Shown here: piece by piece, positions 10,330-18,864 of the stretch
How the letters are laid out: each line of letters begins with the position of its first letter
Position numbering within the stretch: the first letter of the stretch is position 1
Assembly: GCF_024360925.2 (NCBI RefSeq)
Contig: NZ_CP113517.1
Span: 2,666,001-2,730,000, forward strand
Direction of reading: 5' to 3'
Origin: Methylomonas rapida
GTDB taxonomy: Bacteria; Pseudomonadota; Gammaproteobacteria; Methylococcales; Methylomonadaceae
DNA length: 64,000 nucleotides
Translations under genes and position numbers: made by a program
Notes under the pieces: model-generated
The model's input: the letters and a program-made list of their open reading frames with translations, nothing else
The model's database searches: none
What the model was told of the DNA's origin: nothing

Positions 10330-11523
10330 TCACAGCCGCTGCAGCAAAATCTCGCGAATCTCATCATCCGTCAGCACGATGGGATTGGTTTGCATGCTGC
10401 TGCCACGGCTATTGGCGATGATCAAGGTAAAATCCGCTTCGCCGATGCCGTAGCATTGCAGGCGCGGCAATTGCAGACGTTCGCTCCAATCCGCCAGTAT
10501 TTCGATCAGGGCATTACGCGCGCCATCGTCATCCAAGTCGTGCCTGTCGCTCAGCAAACGCCCGACTTGTGCATATTTAGCCAGCGCCGGATGGTTGGGT
10601 TCCCGCGCTCGCAAGGCTTGAATATTGACTGCCGTCGCGGCGGCCACCAGCGTGCCGCAAACGACACCGTGCGGGATCGGGAAATAGGCGCCCAATGGTG
10701 ACGCCAGACCATGGACCGAACCCAAGCCGACTTGCGCCAGGGTAATGCCGGACAATAAGGCGGCATACGCCATCGCCCCACGACCAGCGCTAGCTTCTGG
10801 CTCCCTGCCCCCCCACGCTGCAAAGAAACCTTCCTTGACCGCAGACATACCGCTCCAGGCCAGGGCGTCGATAAACGGATTGGCCTTTAACGAGACATAA
10901 GATTCCAATAACTGGGTGAAGGCATCCATGCCGTCGGCGGCGACCAATTCCGGCGGACAGCTGGCCAGTAAATCCGGGTCTATGACGGCGTATTCCGGGA
11001 TCAAGCATTCGTCGCGAAACGATTTTTTAAAACCTTCCGGACCTTGTACGCTCAACACCGCGTTTTTGGTGGCTTCGCTGCCGGTACCGGCTGTGGTGGG
11101 CACGGCGATGAACGGCGTGCTGGGGCCACGATAAGGCACGTTTTTGCCGACCCCTTCGAGATGATCCATCACCGAATTGCCATGTGGCAGCAAACCGGCA
11201 ATGGCCTTGGCCGCATCGAGTACACTGCCGCCGCCGATGGCGATGACCACGTCGATGGCTTCGGCGCGAAATTTGGCCACCACTTCGTCAACCAATTTCG
11301 GTGACGGTTCGCCGGAAACCGTGACGTGAAACCAGCGCACGCCCTTGGCATTCAGGGCCTTGGTAAACGCCGACCAGCGCGGCGTATGGCAAAAAGACTG
11401 TTTCCCCGTCACCAGCAAAGCGGTCTTGCCGTAGCTGGCGGCCAAGGCCGGCACTTCGTTGATGCGTCCGGCACCGTAACTGATGCGGGGTAATCGGGAT
11501 ATCGAAAATGGCGAGAATGGCAT
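10330..11523 (-). CDS. Iron-containing alcohol dehydrogenase
   Basis: A 397-residue group III (iron-dependent) alcohol dehydrogenase. The N-terminal half has the nucleotide-binding pattern IAIGGGSVLDAAKAIAG and VPTTAGTGSEATKNAV. The C-terminal half has the metal site region ADGMDAFTQLLESY and GSVHGLASPLGAYFPIPHG, with the conserved Asp and three His. The substrate alcohol or aldehyde is unknown; in a C1-using organism a formaldehyde or longer-chain role is possible but unproven. The gene begins 6 bp after the stop of the small ABM-fold gene, so they form an operon. Confidence 0.9.
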   Translation of the reverse strand: MPFSPFSISRLPRISYGAGRINEVPALAASYGKTALLVTGKQSFCHTPRWSAFTKALNAKGVRWFHVTVSGEPSPKLVDEVVAKFRAEAIDVVIAIGGGSVLDAAKAIAGLLPHGNSVMDHLEGVGKNVPYRGPSTPFIAVPTTAGTGSEATKNAVLSVQGPEGFKKSFRDECLIPEYAVIDPDLLASCPPELVAADGMDAFTQLLESYVSLKANPFIDALAWSGMSAVKEGFFAAWGGREPEASAGRGAMAYAALLSGITLAQVGLGSVHGLASPLGAYFPIPHGVVCGTLVAAATAVNIQALRAREPNHPALAKYAQVGRLLSDRHDLDDDGARNALIEILADWSERLQLPRLQCYGIGEADFTLIIANSRGSSMQTNPIVLTDDEIREILLQRL

Positions 11524-11529
11524 GATGTC

Positions 11530-11826
11530 TTATCCTTGTGGAAACAAGCCTTTGTACGAGATACCCTGGCGAGGCTCGGCCATCCAGTCGGACACGCTGT
11601 CGCGCCAGGCCAGATAATGGGCGGTTTGTTTATGCGCGGCGGCATCCTCGGCAGAAACGTAAGCTTCGTACAATACAAAACGCGCGGGGTCTTCCGGCGA
11701 TTGCAACACATCGAAGCGGCGATTGCCGGATTCCTGTACCGACGCCTCGTGATTGAGCCGCGTCGCGGCAATGAAATCGTCTATATGCTCGGGTTTGACA
11801 TGAACATGAACCAACGTAACGTGCAT
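11530..11826 (-). CDS. Antibiotic biosynthesis monooxygenase (ABM) fold protein
   Basis: A 98-residue ferredoxin-like ABM-domain protein (LVHVHVKPEHIDDFIAATRL at the start; RFVLYEAYVSAEDAAAHKQT with the typical YExY and H pattern). Such proteins include LsrG-like isomerases and small quinone-forming monooxygenases that clear reactive metabolites. The ATG at 11826 has GAGG seven bases upstream. It is the first gene of a two-gene operon with the iron alcohol dehydrogenase, so both may act on the same carbonyl compound. Confidence 0.8.
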   Translation of the reverse strand: MHVTLVHVHVKPEHIDDFIAATRLNHEASVQESGNRRFDVLQSPEDPARFVLYEAYVSAEDAAAHKQTAHYLAWRDSVSDWMAEPRQGISYKGLFPQG

Positions 11827-11941
11827 GGTGGCGCCTCGTGAACAATAAATGAAAGCCTCATTATACGCCAGCAAGCCTTGCCAACCATGCCCCACTGTCA
11901 TTAACACCCAGGAGAGTACTGTCGAAGAAGTCAGAGTGGAT

Positions 11942-11983
11942 AAGTTAAGCCGCTCGACAGGCTTATCACGAACGGCTTAACTT
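11942..11983. repeat. REP-like palindromic element upstream of the methyltransferase
   Basis: An 11-bp perfect inverted repeat (AAGTTAAGCCG / CGGCTTAACTT) encloses 20 bases reading CTCGACAGGCTTATCACGAA. The core resembles the TTCGACAGGCTCAGCACGAACGG palindrome that is scattered through many proteobacterial genomes. It sits just upstream of the methyltransferase coding region. Confidence 0.4.
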
Positions 11984-12041
11984 GGCTAACTGGCTTATAA
12001 TGCGCCCTTCTTCGACCACTCACCACTTCTTTCAAACCACG

Positions 12042-12962
12042 ATGTACACCATAGAACCGAACCAGGATTATCGCGACCAAAGCTTGCGTCAGGATCAGGC
12101 ACTTTCCACCGAAGAACTCAAGGCTGATGCCACCCAGCATTACGATGAATGTTATCGCGACTATTTGTTTGCCTGGTGTAACCGTGACAATCTGGCTTTG
12201 CATTACGGCTATTGGGACGATGACAAGCCTTACAATCAACATCAGGCCTTGCTGAACAAGAATCAGGTGCTGTACGACAAAGCCGCCATTCAAGCGGGCG
12301 ACAAGGTGCTTGACGCCGGTTGCGGCATTGGCGGCAGCACGATATGGATGGCCAGGGAACACGGCAACCGGGTTACCGGCATCACGATCAGCGCCAAGCA
12401 GGCCGACTACGCCCGGCAACACGCACGCCGCCACGGCGTGGCGGCATTGGTCGATTTCGAGGTGGCGGATTTTTGCGCGACGCCGTTTGCCGATGCCAGC
12501 TTCGATGTGGTGTGGGCCCTCGAAAGCTCTTGCCATGCCTTGAACAAAGGCGATTTTTTACGCGAGGCCTTCCGGGTCTTGAAACCCGGCGGCCGCGTGG
12601 TGGTTTGCGACGGCTTTTTATTGCAACGGCAATTCACCGAACAGCAATGGCAGGCCGTGGTGACCTGTCTCAATGGCTGGGCGGTGCCGAATTTGTGTTC
12701 TCGCGACGAAATGGAAGGTTTATTGGCACAACAAGGCTTCGCAAACGCTCAATGCCACGACATCACCGCGCAAACCCAGGCTTCGGTCGAGCACATGTAC
12801 AAGGTGGCCAAGCGCCTGCAGCCTGTGCAAAAAATCAGCCAATGGCTGGGACTGCGCACCAAGGCGCAAACCGCGAATTATCTGGTCGGCTTGGCGCAAT
12901 ACCAGCTATTCAATGAAAAACTGACAGAATACCTGATTTTCACCGCGCAAAAGCCGAGCTGA
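12042..12962 (+). CDS. SAM-dependent methyltransferase, sterol/tocopherol-methyltransferase-like
   Basis: A 306-residue class I methyltransferase. Motif I is VLDAGCGIGGS, followed by VTGITISAKQADYAR, the acidic motif VADFCATPFADASFDVVW, and RVLKPGGRVVVCDGF. The pre-core sequence NLALHYGYWDDD is typical of the sterol C-24 / gamma-tocopherol / small-lipid methyltransferase group. The start at 12042 begins the conserved region; an ATG at 12000 is also in frame. It converges with hpnN, only 9 bp separating the stops. A lipid or isoprenoid substrate is plausible from the family, but none can be assigned. Confidence 0.75.
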   Translation: MYTIEPNQDYRDQSLRQDQALSTEELKADATQHYDECYRDYLFAWCNRDNLALHYGYWDDDKPYNQHQALLNKNQVLYDKAAIQAGDKVLDAGCGIGGSTIWMAREHGNRVTGITISAKQADYARQHARRHGVAALVDFEVADFCATPFADASFDVVWALESSCHALNKGDFLREAFRVLKPGGRVVVCDGFLLQRQFTEQQWQAVVTCLNGWAVPNLCSRDEMEGLLAQQGFANAQCHDITAQTQASVEHMYKVAKRLQPVQKISQWLGLRTKAQTANYLVGLAQYQLFNEKLTEYLIFTAQKPS

Positions 12963-12971
12963 GGCCTTGAT

Positions 12972-15590
12972 TCATTTAACGCCGATTTTGCTGGCCATGG
13001 CTGGTAAAACCAGCATGCTGCAAATAATCATCAGCGAAATGCCAATCGCCAGCAGTAAACCCATGCTGGCGGTGCCGGCATGGGTGTTGAACGCCAGACT
13101 GGAAAAACTGCAGAAGGTGGTCAGGGCACTGTAAAACACGCCGCGGGCCGAGCTGGATTGCAATAACTCTTCGTGATTATCCTGATGTTGCAGTCTATGC
13201 ACGATATGAATCCCGCTATCGACGCCCATGCCCAGCAACAACGGCAGCACGATGATGTTGGCGAAATTGAAGGGGTTGTTCAGCAACACGTTAAAGGCGC
13301 CGGTCAACAAGGACGCCAACAGCAACGGCGTGACGATCAACACGGTGTCTTTCACACTGCGGGTCAATATCAGCAATAACAGCACTATCATCACCAGCGC
13401 GCTGGAAAAAGCCTGCACGAAGGCCGCCACCACGGCTTGACCCGATGTGACGTCGCCTATCGGCAAGCCGAACACATTGGTATACGTTGCCATGATCTCA
13501 TTGACGAAGGCTTTTAGGTTTTCCGCATCATTCAAGTCTTTTTTCGGCAGCACCACTACCCGGTACACCCCGTCGTTGCCGGCCCATTGCGAACGAACCT
13601 CATCGGGTATGTCATCCATGCCGAAAGGCTCCGCCGTCAAACCATCTCTGAGCATCAACATGGTATGCGGCAACAGTTTCAACACACTGTCTTCCAGGCG
13701 CGCATACACGTCCTGCGGATTTGGCTGACTATCGGCGTATCGAACGAAATCGGACACGTCCCGAGATAGCTTGTTCAGCACGTCGCTTGCGGACTGACCA
13801 TCTGGTTGGGCAAGTCTTTTTTGCAAGGTATCCTGCAATTTCAGCAAAGCCGCGCGGATGTCGGATGCTTCCGGCGGTTTGGCGAATCGGTTCAATTGCA
13901 CCGGCATGATCATGTTCAGGTTGTCGATGATCTCCAGTTTCTCGTCCTGTTGTTCCGCCACCAGGCTGCTCAGCGTAATGGCTTCATGGACGCCGGGCAG
14001 CTTAGCGAATTTGGCCGCCACTTCATCGGCCTGGGCCAAGCTCTCGGTCAATGCCGAGGTCGCAAAAGGGGAATCGGTCTGACTGCGGAGCAGCTTCCTG
14101 AAAGCCACCACCGATTGCGTGGTCGGATCGCGTAAGTTGATCGGGTTGGAATCGAACTTGAGATGGGTCAGGGTCCAGCCGGCCAAAATGGCCGCCAACA
14201 AAGCAACAAGCATCACAGCCTTGGCGTGGCGAAACGGAAACGTGTAGACCCAATCGGGTAGCCAACCGTTAGCCCCATCGGACAATGGCTTGATCGGCAA
14301 AAGTTTCAACAAGGCTGGTAATAGCGTTAGCGACACTAACAAACCGATGAAAATGCCGCCACCGGAAATTACACCCAACTCCGATACGCCTTTGAAATCG
14401 GTCGGAATGAACGCAAAAAAACCGATAGCCGTCGTGGCTGCACACAAAAACAGCGACTTGCCGACGGTATGCATGCTATTGCCAATGGCTTGTTCGGTAT
14501 CCATGCCTTGCCCCCGGCATTCTTGATGACGCATGCAAAGGTGGGTCGCAAAATCCACGCCCAAGCCGATATACAGCACCGCGAAGGCAATCGAAATCAA
14601 ATTGAGATGGCCGATGCTGACCGCGGCAAAACCCGCCGTCAGCACCAAACCGACGATCAAGGCCATGAAGGTCACGAACAACAAGCGCCAGGAGCGAAAA
14701 CCGACCAATAGCGCCGCGCAAACCAACAACAACGAGACAATACTGGAAACCACCATACCCTGGTTCACGGTTTCCATTTCCTCGTGTTCCAGCGCGATTT
14801 CACCGGTAAAGCTCAGGTTGACGCCCGGAAATTGCGGCGCCATGTCGTTGGCCAGATTGCGCAGATAATTCATGGGTCCAGCGGCCGGTAACAGCTGGTC
14901 GAAATCCAAATGCGCCCGCGCAATCACCAGACGGCGCGTTTGCTCCTGACCAAAGCTCTCCTCGGTCAATAACTGCTGCCACGATAAGTAATGCTGCTGA
15001 TCCGCCTTGATCGCCAAAATCGATTGGTCGATTGCATTCAACAACGGATCCAACGGCATCGTCAGATCCTGTTCCTGTCCATCCAGCGCCAGCCCGATGA
15101 TGTCCATCAATCCGGCGAAATGATAATGCGCCGACAAGTAACCTATGAAAGGCTGGGCATCGACCAGCTTGACGGACAAGTCTTCCAGCTCGCCCAAGCC
15201 CAGATACAAAAAACCTTGCTGGCGGAAAAAGGCGTTATCGACCGGAATATAGGCCGAATCGAAAAAACGCTTCTCGCCTTGTAAACGCTTTTTGATGTAA
15301 TCGGCGGCAATGGCGGTTTGCTCAGGCGTCGGCGATTCCACCATCACGATAATCGCGGAAGCATCCATCGGAAAGGCTTCGTCCAGCTTCGCACGTATCT
15401 TGATGAAGGGTAAATCCCTGGACAGTAAATCGGTGGTATTGGTGTTGATGCCAAGGTTACCCATCGTGTAATACCCACTAGCGACGGTGATGCTGAAAAA
15501 CAGCAACACGATGCTCCAGGGAAAGCGAATGGGGAGATTTACAAAGAATGACAAGAGTCTATTGGATATAGTGTTGACGACAGAAGACAT
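12972..15590 (-). CDS. hpnN: Hopanoid-associated RND transporter HpnN (MMPL family)
   Basis: An 872-residue RND/MMPL permease with about twelve membrane segments in two halves, each with a large periplasmic loop. The first loop begins NLGINTNTTDLLSRDLPF and continues with AFPMDASAIIVMVESPTPEQ and a LYLGLGELEDLSVKLVDAQP stretch, matching HpnN. The second half has LLLGMGVDSGIHIVHR. HpnN moves hopanoids from the inner to the outer membrane. Here it stands apart from other hpn genes, apart from hpnR 20 kb away. The ATG at 15590 is the natural start, before the first membrane segment. Generic MMPL transport is the alternative. Confidence 0.82.
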   Translation of the reverse strand: MSSVVNTISNRLLSFFVNLPIRFPWSIVLLFFSITVASGYYTMGNLGINTNTTDLLSRDLPFIKIRAKLDEAFPMDASAIIVMVESPTPEQTAIAADYIKKRLQGEKRFFDSAYIPVDNAFFRQQGFLYLGLGELEDLSVKLVDAQPFIGYLSAHYHFAGLMDIIGLALDGQEQDLTMPLDPLLNAIDQSILAIKADQQHYLSWQQLLTEESFGQEQTRRLVIARAHLDFDQLLPAAGPMNYLRNLANDMAPQFPGVNLSFTGEIALEHEEMETVNQGMVVSSIVSLLLVCAALLVGFRSWRLLFVTFMALIVGLVLTAGFAAVSIGHLNLISIAFAVLYIGLGVDFATHLCMRHQECRGQGMDTEQAIGNSMHTVGKSLFLCAATTAIGFFAFIPTDFKGVSELGVISGGGIFIGLLVSLTLLPALLKLLPIKPLSDGANGWLPDWVYTFPFRHAKAVMLVALLAAILAGWTLTHLKFDSNPINLRDPTTQSVVAFRKLLRSQTDSPFATSALTESLAQADEVAAKFAKLPGVHEAITLSSLVAEQQDEKLEIIDNLNMIMPVQLNRFAKPPEASDIRAALLKLQDTLQKRLAQPDGQSASDVLNKLSRDVSDFVRYADSQPNPQDVYARLEDSVLKLLPHTMLMLRDGLTAEPFGMDDIPDEVRSQWAGNDGVYRVVVLPKKDLNDAENLKAFVNEIMATYTNVFGLPIGDVTSGQAVVAAFVQAFSSALVMIVLLLLILTRSVKDTVLIVTPLLLASLLTGAFNVLLNNPFNFANIIVLPLLLGMGVDSGIHIVHRLQHQDNHEELLQSSSARGVFYSALTTFCSFSSLAFNTHAGTASMGLLLAIGISLMIICSMLVLPAMASKIGVK

Positions 15591-16025
15591 AAGACTGTAG
15601 ATATGGAAACCCAGGAAAACTCACCGAGGCAAGTTTGAACACGATCGCCGCGCCATTCATCATGGCAGGGACACGAAAAAGCCGCCAGAGCAGATAACGG
15701 CACGGGTACTGATGAAGCCGATAGGAAACGCGGGATAGAAACCAAAGGCTGAATTATAGGCCAAAGCACTGATTTGGCACAGTAGCAGAGTATTCTGCTA
15801 AGCCGCGCGAATAAACTTATCCTTGATTCGAGCGGGCAAGGCAATAATTCGCCTCGCTGGCCGGCTGCAGAGCTAACGAAAAAACCGTTAAAAAACAGCC
15901 GCAACGCTGTTTGCATACTGCAGAAATCAATGCAATTTTCCATTCGACACGGACCCTCTTCCATTTCCCCAACAATGTCGCTAGGCTCTATGCATGGTCC
16001 ATCTCCACTAACCCAAGGCTCAACG
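15591..16025. other. Divergent intergenic region, no gene seen
   Basis: This 435-bp stretch separates the divergent hpnN and DUF389 genes. It has several in-frame stops in all frames I inspected and no convincing start signal. A minus-strand open frame here overlaps the hpnN 5' end out of frame and looks random. It should hold promoters for both neighbours, but I cannot point to one. Confidence 0.5.
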
Positions 16026-17096
16026 ATGTTTGGATTCGAGAATCGCTCAGAAACCGACCTAGAAAAAATTCAAGCCGCGCGGGCGGATATCGCGCTCAAC
16101 GCCCAGTTCGACAAGGCCTTCATCATCATGAACGCGCTGGCGGCGGTTATTGCGTCCTACGCGCTGCTGGCGGACAGCGGCTCCGGCGTAATCGGCGCGA
16201 TGCTGGTGGCGATGCTGCTAAGCCCTATTGCCGGCATTTCCTTGGCATTGGTAGATGGCGAATCGGACTTGTTCAAACAGTCCCTGCTATCGCTGGGCGG
16301 CGGTATCGGCATCGTCCTGCTATGCTCGCTGGTGGTCGGCTTGCTGCATACCGATATTCCGGCCGGCAAGGAATTGTTGGCGCGTACCCGGCCGAATTAC
16401 ATGGACCTGATGATTGCGTTGGCGGGCGGCGCGGTCGGTGCCTATGCGGTCATTTCGCCGCGCATCGTCAATGCCGTGGTCGGCGTGGCGATTGCGACAG
16501 CCTTGGTGCCTCCCTTGTGTTCGGGCACCATTTTTGCCGCGCGCGGCGAATGGGAAAACGCCGGCGGTGCTTATCTGCTGGCGTTTGCCAACATCGTTGC
16601 GATTCAATTTTCCTCGTCGGTGGTGTTGTGGCTGGCGGGCTTTCATAAGGCCATCGACTATTTCTATCGCAACGACAGAGTCATCTGGCTCAATGTGATC
16701 AGCCTGTCATTGCTTGCCATACTGTTCACGTCCCTAGGCGCCAACACGCAAAAGGTCGTCGTCAAAATGCTGTTCGAAACCAATACCCGCAAGATAATGC
16801 AGCAGGAACTGGAGCATTATCCCGGCGCGCGCATGAGCGAACTGACGATCGCCGAGGAAGACGACAAAAACATCGTGCGCGTCGTGGTCCGCAGCCCGTT
16901 CGGTTTCTCGGCGAAGGACGTCGAATTGCTGGAGGCAAAATTACCCGATGCTCCCAACAAACTACCCCTGGAATTGCGCCTGCGCCATGTCAAAGTCGTA
17001 GTGATGACCAAACGGGGGCCCAAATACGATTTAACCCTGAGCGAGGCCGAACCTTTGGCGCAAGACAGCGAAAACGCCGGCGCGACCGAAGAGTAA
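16026..17096 (+). CDS. DUF389 / TIGR00341 family membrane protein
   Basis: A 356-residue protein with about six hydrophobic segments in its N-terminal two thirds, including SGSGVIGAMLVAMLLSPIAG, ALVPPLCSGTIFAARGEW and AYLLAFANIVAIQFSSSVVL, which are typical of DUF389. A soluble alpha/beta C-terminal domain follows from about residue 255. Function is unknown; transport or sensing in the inner membrane has been suggested for the family. I chose the ATG at 16026 (AAGG eight bases upstream). An in-frame ATG at 15930 would add 32 residues of unlikely sequence. tamA follows 37 bp later. Confidence 0.8.
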   Translation: MFGFENRSETDLEKIQAARADIALNAQFDKAFIIMNALAAVIASYALLADSGSGVIGAMLVAMLLSPIAGISLALVDGESDLFKQSLLSLGGGIGIVLLCSLVVGLLHTDIPAGKELLARTRPNYMDLMIALAGGAVGAYAVISPRIVNAVVGVAIATALVPPLCSGTIFAARGEWENAGGAYLLAFANIVAIQFSSSVVLWLAGFHKAIDYFYRNDRVIWLNVISLSLLAILFTSLGANTQKVVVKMLFETNTRKIMQQELEHYPGARMSELTIAEEDDKNIVRVVVRSPFGFSAKDVELLEAKLPDAPNKLPLELRLRHVKVVVMTKRGPKYDLTLSEAEPLAQDSENAGATEE

Positions 17097-17133
17097 TCCT
17101 ATCCGCCAAGGCCACCCAACAATCGGCGAGACC

Positions 17134-18864
17134 ATGCGGCCGACCCTGCGAAAATTTCTAGCCATCGGGCTGGGCGCTTTGTTGATTGTGCCGTGCGCGG
17201 CTGTTTGCGAGGTCACGATTAGCGGCCTGGACGAGGAAGCGGAAAACAACGTCAGGCTGCTGTTGTCGCTATCCAAGGAGGACTGCGCCAGCGCGGAATG
17301 GAAAATTCGACAGTTACACGCCAAATCCGGCCAGGAAATCGATCAGGCCATGCGCGCCTTGGGCTATTACCACGCCAAAACCGACAGCACACTGACATTC
17401 AGTGGTGACTGCTGGCAAGCGCACTATAACGTGGACGCCGGCGAACCGGTGCTGATCGACTCCATGGACATCGTGTTTCACGGCGAAGCCGCCACCGACG
17501 ACGCCTTTCAAAAGCTCGCGGACAAGCTCAAAGCCGATACCAGTCCCGTCCTGCACCACGGACAATACGAAAAAATGAAAAGTCGAATCGAAAATCTCGC
17601 CAGGGAACGCGGCTATTTCAACGCCCGCTTCAGCGAGAAAAAATTGCTGATCGATAAAGACAACAACAGTGCCGAGATCAAGCTGGTGTTCGATTCGGGC
17701 CAGCGCCTGGTATTCGGCGACATCAACGTCACTCAGGACATACTCACCCCAGACTTCGTCGATAAGTTCATTTCCGTCAAACCCGGCGACTATTACAGCA
17801 GTGAAACGCTGGCCAATACCCATAACGCCCTAGCCAAAAGCGGCTATTTTGACAGCGTGGATATTCACCCCGATCTGGAGCAAATCCAGCAGCGCAGCGT
17901 GCCCATCAACTTGCAGCTGTATCCCAAAAAAGTTCATCATTACAGCATCGGCGCCGGCTACGACACCGACAAGGGACCCTTGGTCGCGGCCAGTTACGAC
18001 AACCGCCGACTGAATCGAGAGGGTCACTTTCTGACGGCCGACATCGACCTGTCGCCGGTATTATCCACGGCCAGCGCCGAATACAGCGTGCCGCTGGAAC
18101 GCCCGACCAGCGATTTTTTCAGCTTTGGCGCCGGTCTCAAACGCGAAGATACCGACAGCTATGATTCCTTATCCGGCAAGCTCTCGGGGCGCCTAAAACA
18201 CACGTTCGACAACGATTGGCGGCAGACGCTGTTTTTGGATCAGGTTTACGAAAGCTTCAATGCCGATGATGAAGATAGAGACGCCCTGCTCTTGCTCGCA
18301 GGCGGAAGCTGGCTGCGTTCGGTCGCCGACGATCCGCTGCGGCCCAAGCGCGGTTATCGGCTGGAGTTCAATGTCGCCGGCACTTACAAAAATCCGCTGT
18401 CGGACGTCAGCCTGCTGCAAGGTTCATTGGCTGCGGTCTGGACCCACCCCGTGCCATGGGATGGGCGTTTGATTTTGCGCGCCGAACAAGGCGCCACCTG
18501 GGTAGACGACTTCGACAAACTGCCGACGACCTACCGCTATTATGCCGGCGGCATGAACAGCATTCGCGGCTACGACTACAAGGAACTGGGCTCCAAAAAC
18601 GCCAAGGGCGATGTGATTGGCGGACGCTTTCTCAGCGTGGTCAGCGTCGAATACGAGCAGGCCATCCTGGAAAACTGGGGGGTGGCCGCCTTCATAGACA
18701 GCGGTAATGCCTACAATCTGGACGACATCCGCATGAAAACCGGCGCCGGCCTGGGTCTGCGCTGGTACTCGCCGATAGGGCTGGTGCGGGTGGATTTTGC
18801 GGTGCCATTGGATGAAGCCGATTCCTCCTTTCAATTCCATTTTGCCGCCGGCACCCGCTTATGA
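17134..18864 (+). CDS. tamA: Translocation and assembly module outer-membrane protein TamA
   Basis: A 576-residue Omp85-family protein. It has a signal peptide (hydrophobic FLAIGLGALLIVPCAAVC, cleavage near residue 25), about three POTRA-like repeats (for example VLIDSMDIVFHG and QRLVFGDINVTQD), and a C-terminal beta-barrel from about residue 270. The loop-6 motif MNSIRGYDY and a terminal aromatic beta-strand (FQFHFAAGTRL) complete the family pattern. With TamB it helps insert or transport material to the outer membrane. The stop overlaps the tamB start by 4 bp (ATGA). Confidence 0.92.
   Translation: MRPTLRKFLAIGLGALLIVPCAAVCEVTISGLDEEAENNVRLLLSLSKEDCASAEWKIRQLHAKSGQEIDQAMRALGYYHAKTDSTLTFSGDCWQAHYNVDAGEPVLIDSMDIVFHGEAATDDAFQKLADKLKADTSPVLHHGQYEKMKSRIENLARERGYFNARFSEKKLLIDKDNNSAEIKLVFDSGQRLVFGDINVTQDILTPDFVDKFISVKPGDYYSSETLANTHNALAKSGYFDSVDIHPDLEQIQQRSVPINLQLYPKKVHHYSIGAGYDTDKGPLVAASYDNRRLNREGHFLTADIDLSPVLSTASAEYSVPLERPTSDFFSFGAGLKREDTDSYDSLSGKLSGRLKHTFDNDWRQTLFLDQVYESFNADDEDRDALLLLAGGSWLRSVADDPLRPKRGYRLEFNVAGTYKNPLSDVSLLQGSLAAVWTHPVPWDGRLILRAEQGATWVDDFDKLPTTYRYYAGGMNSIRGYDYKELGSKNAKGDVIGGRFLSVVSVEYEQAILENWGVAAFIDSGNAYNLDDIRMKTGAGLGLRWYSPIGLVRVDFAVPLDEADSSFQFHFAAGTRL

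Noticed and set aside
15539..15964. Minus-strand frame of 141 codons before hpnN
   Set aside because: It overlaps the hpnN start out of frame, is rich in Ser/Cys/Leu without pattern, and has no ribosome site.
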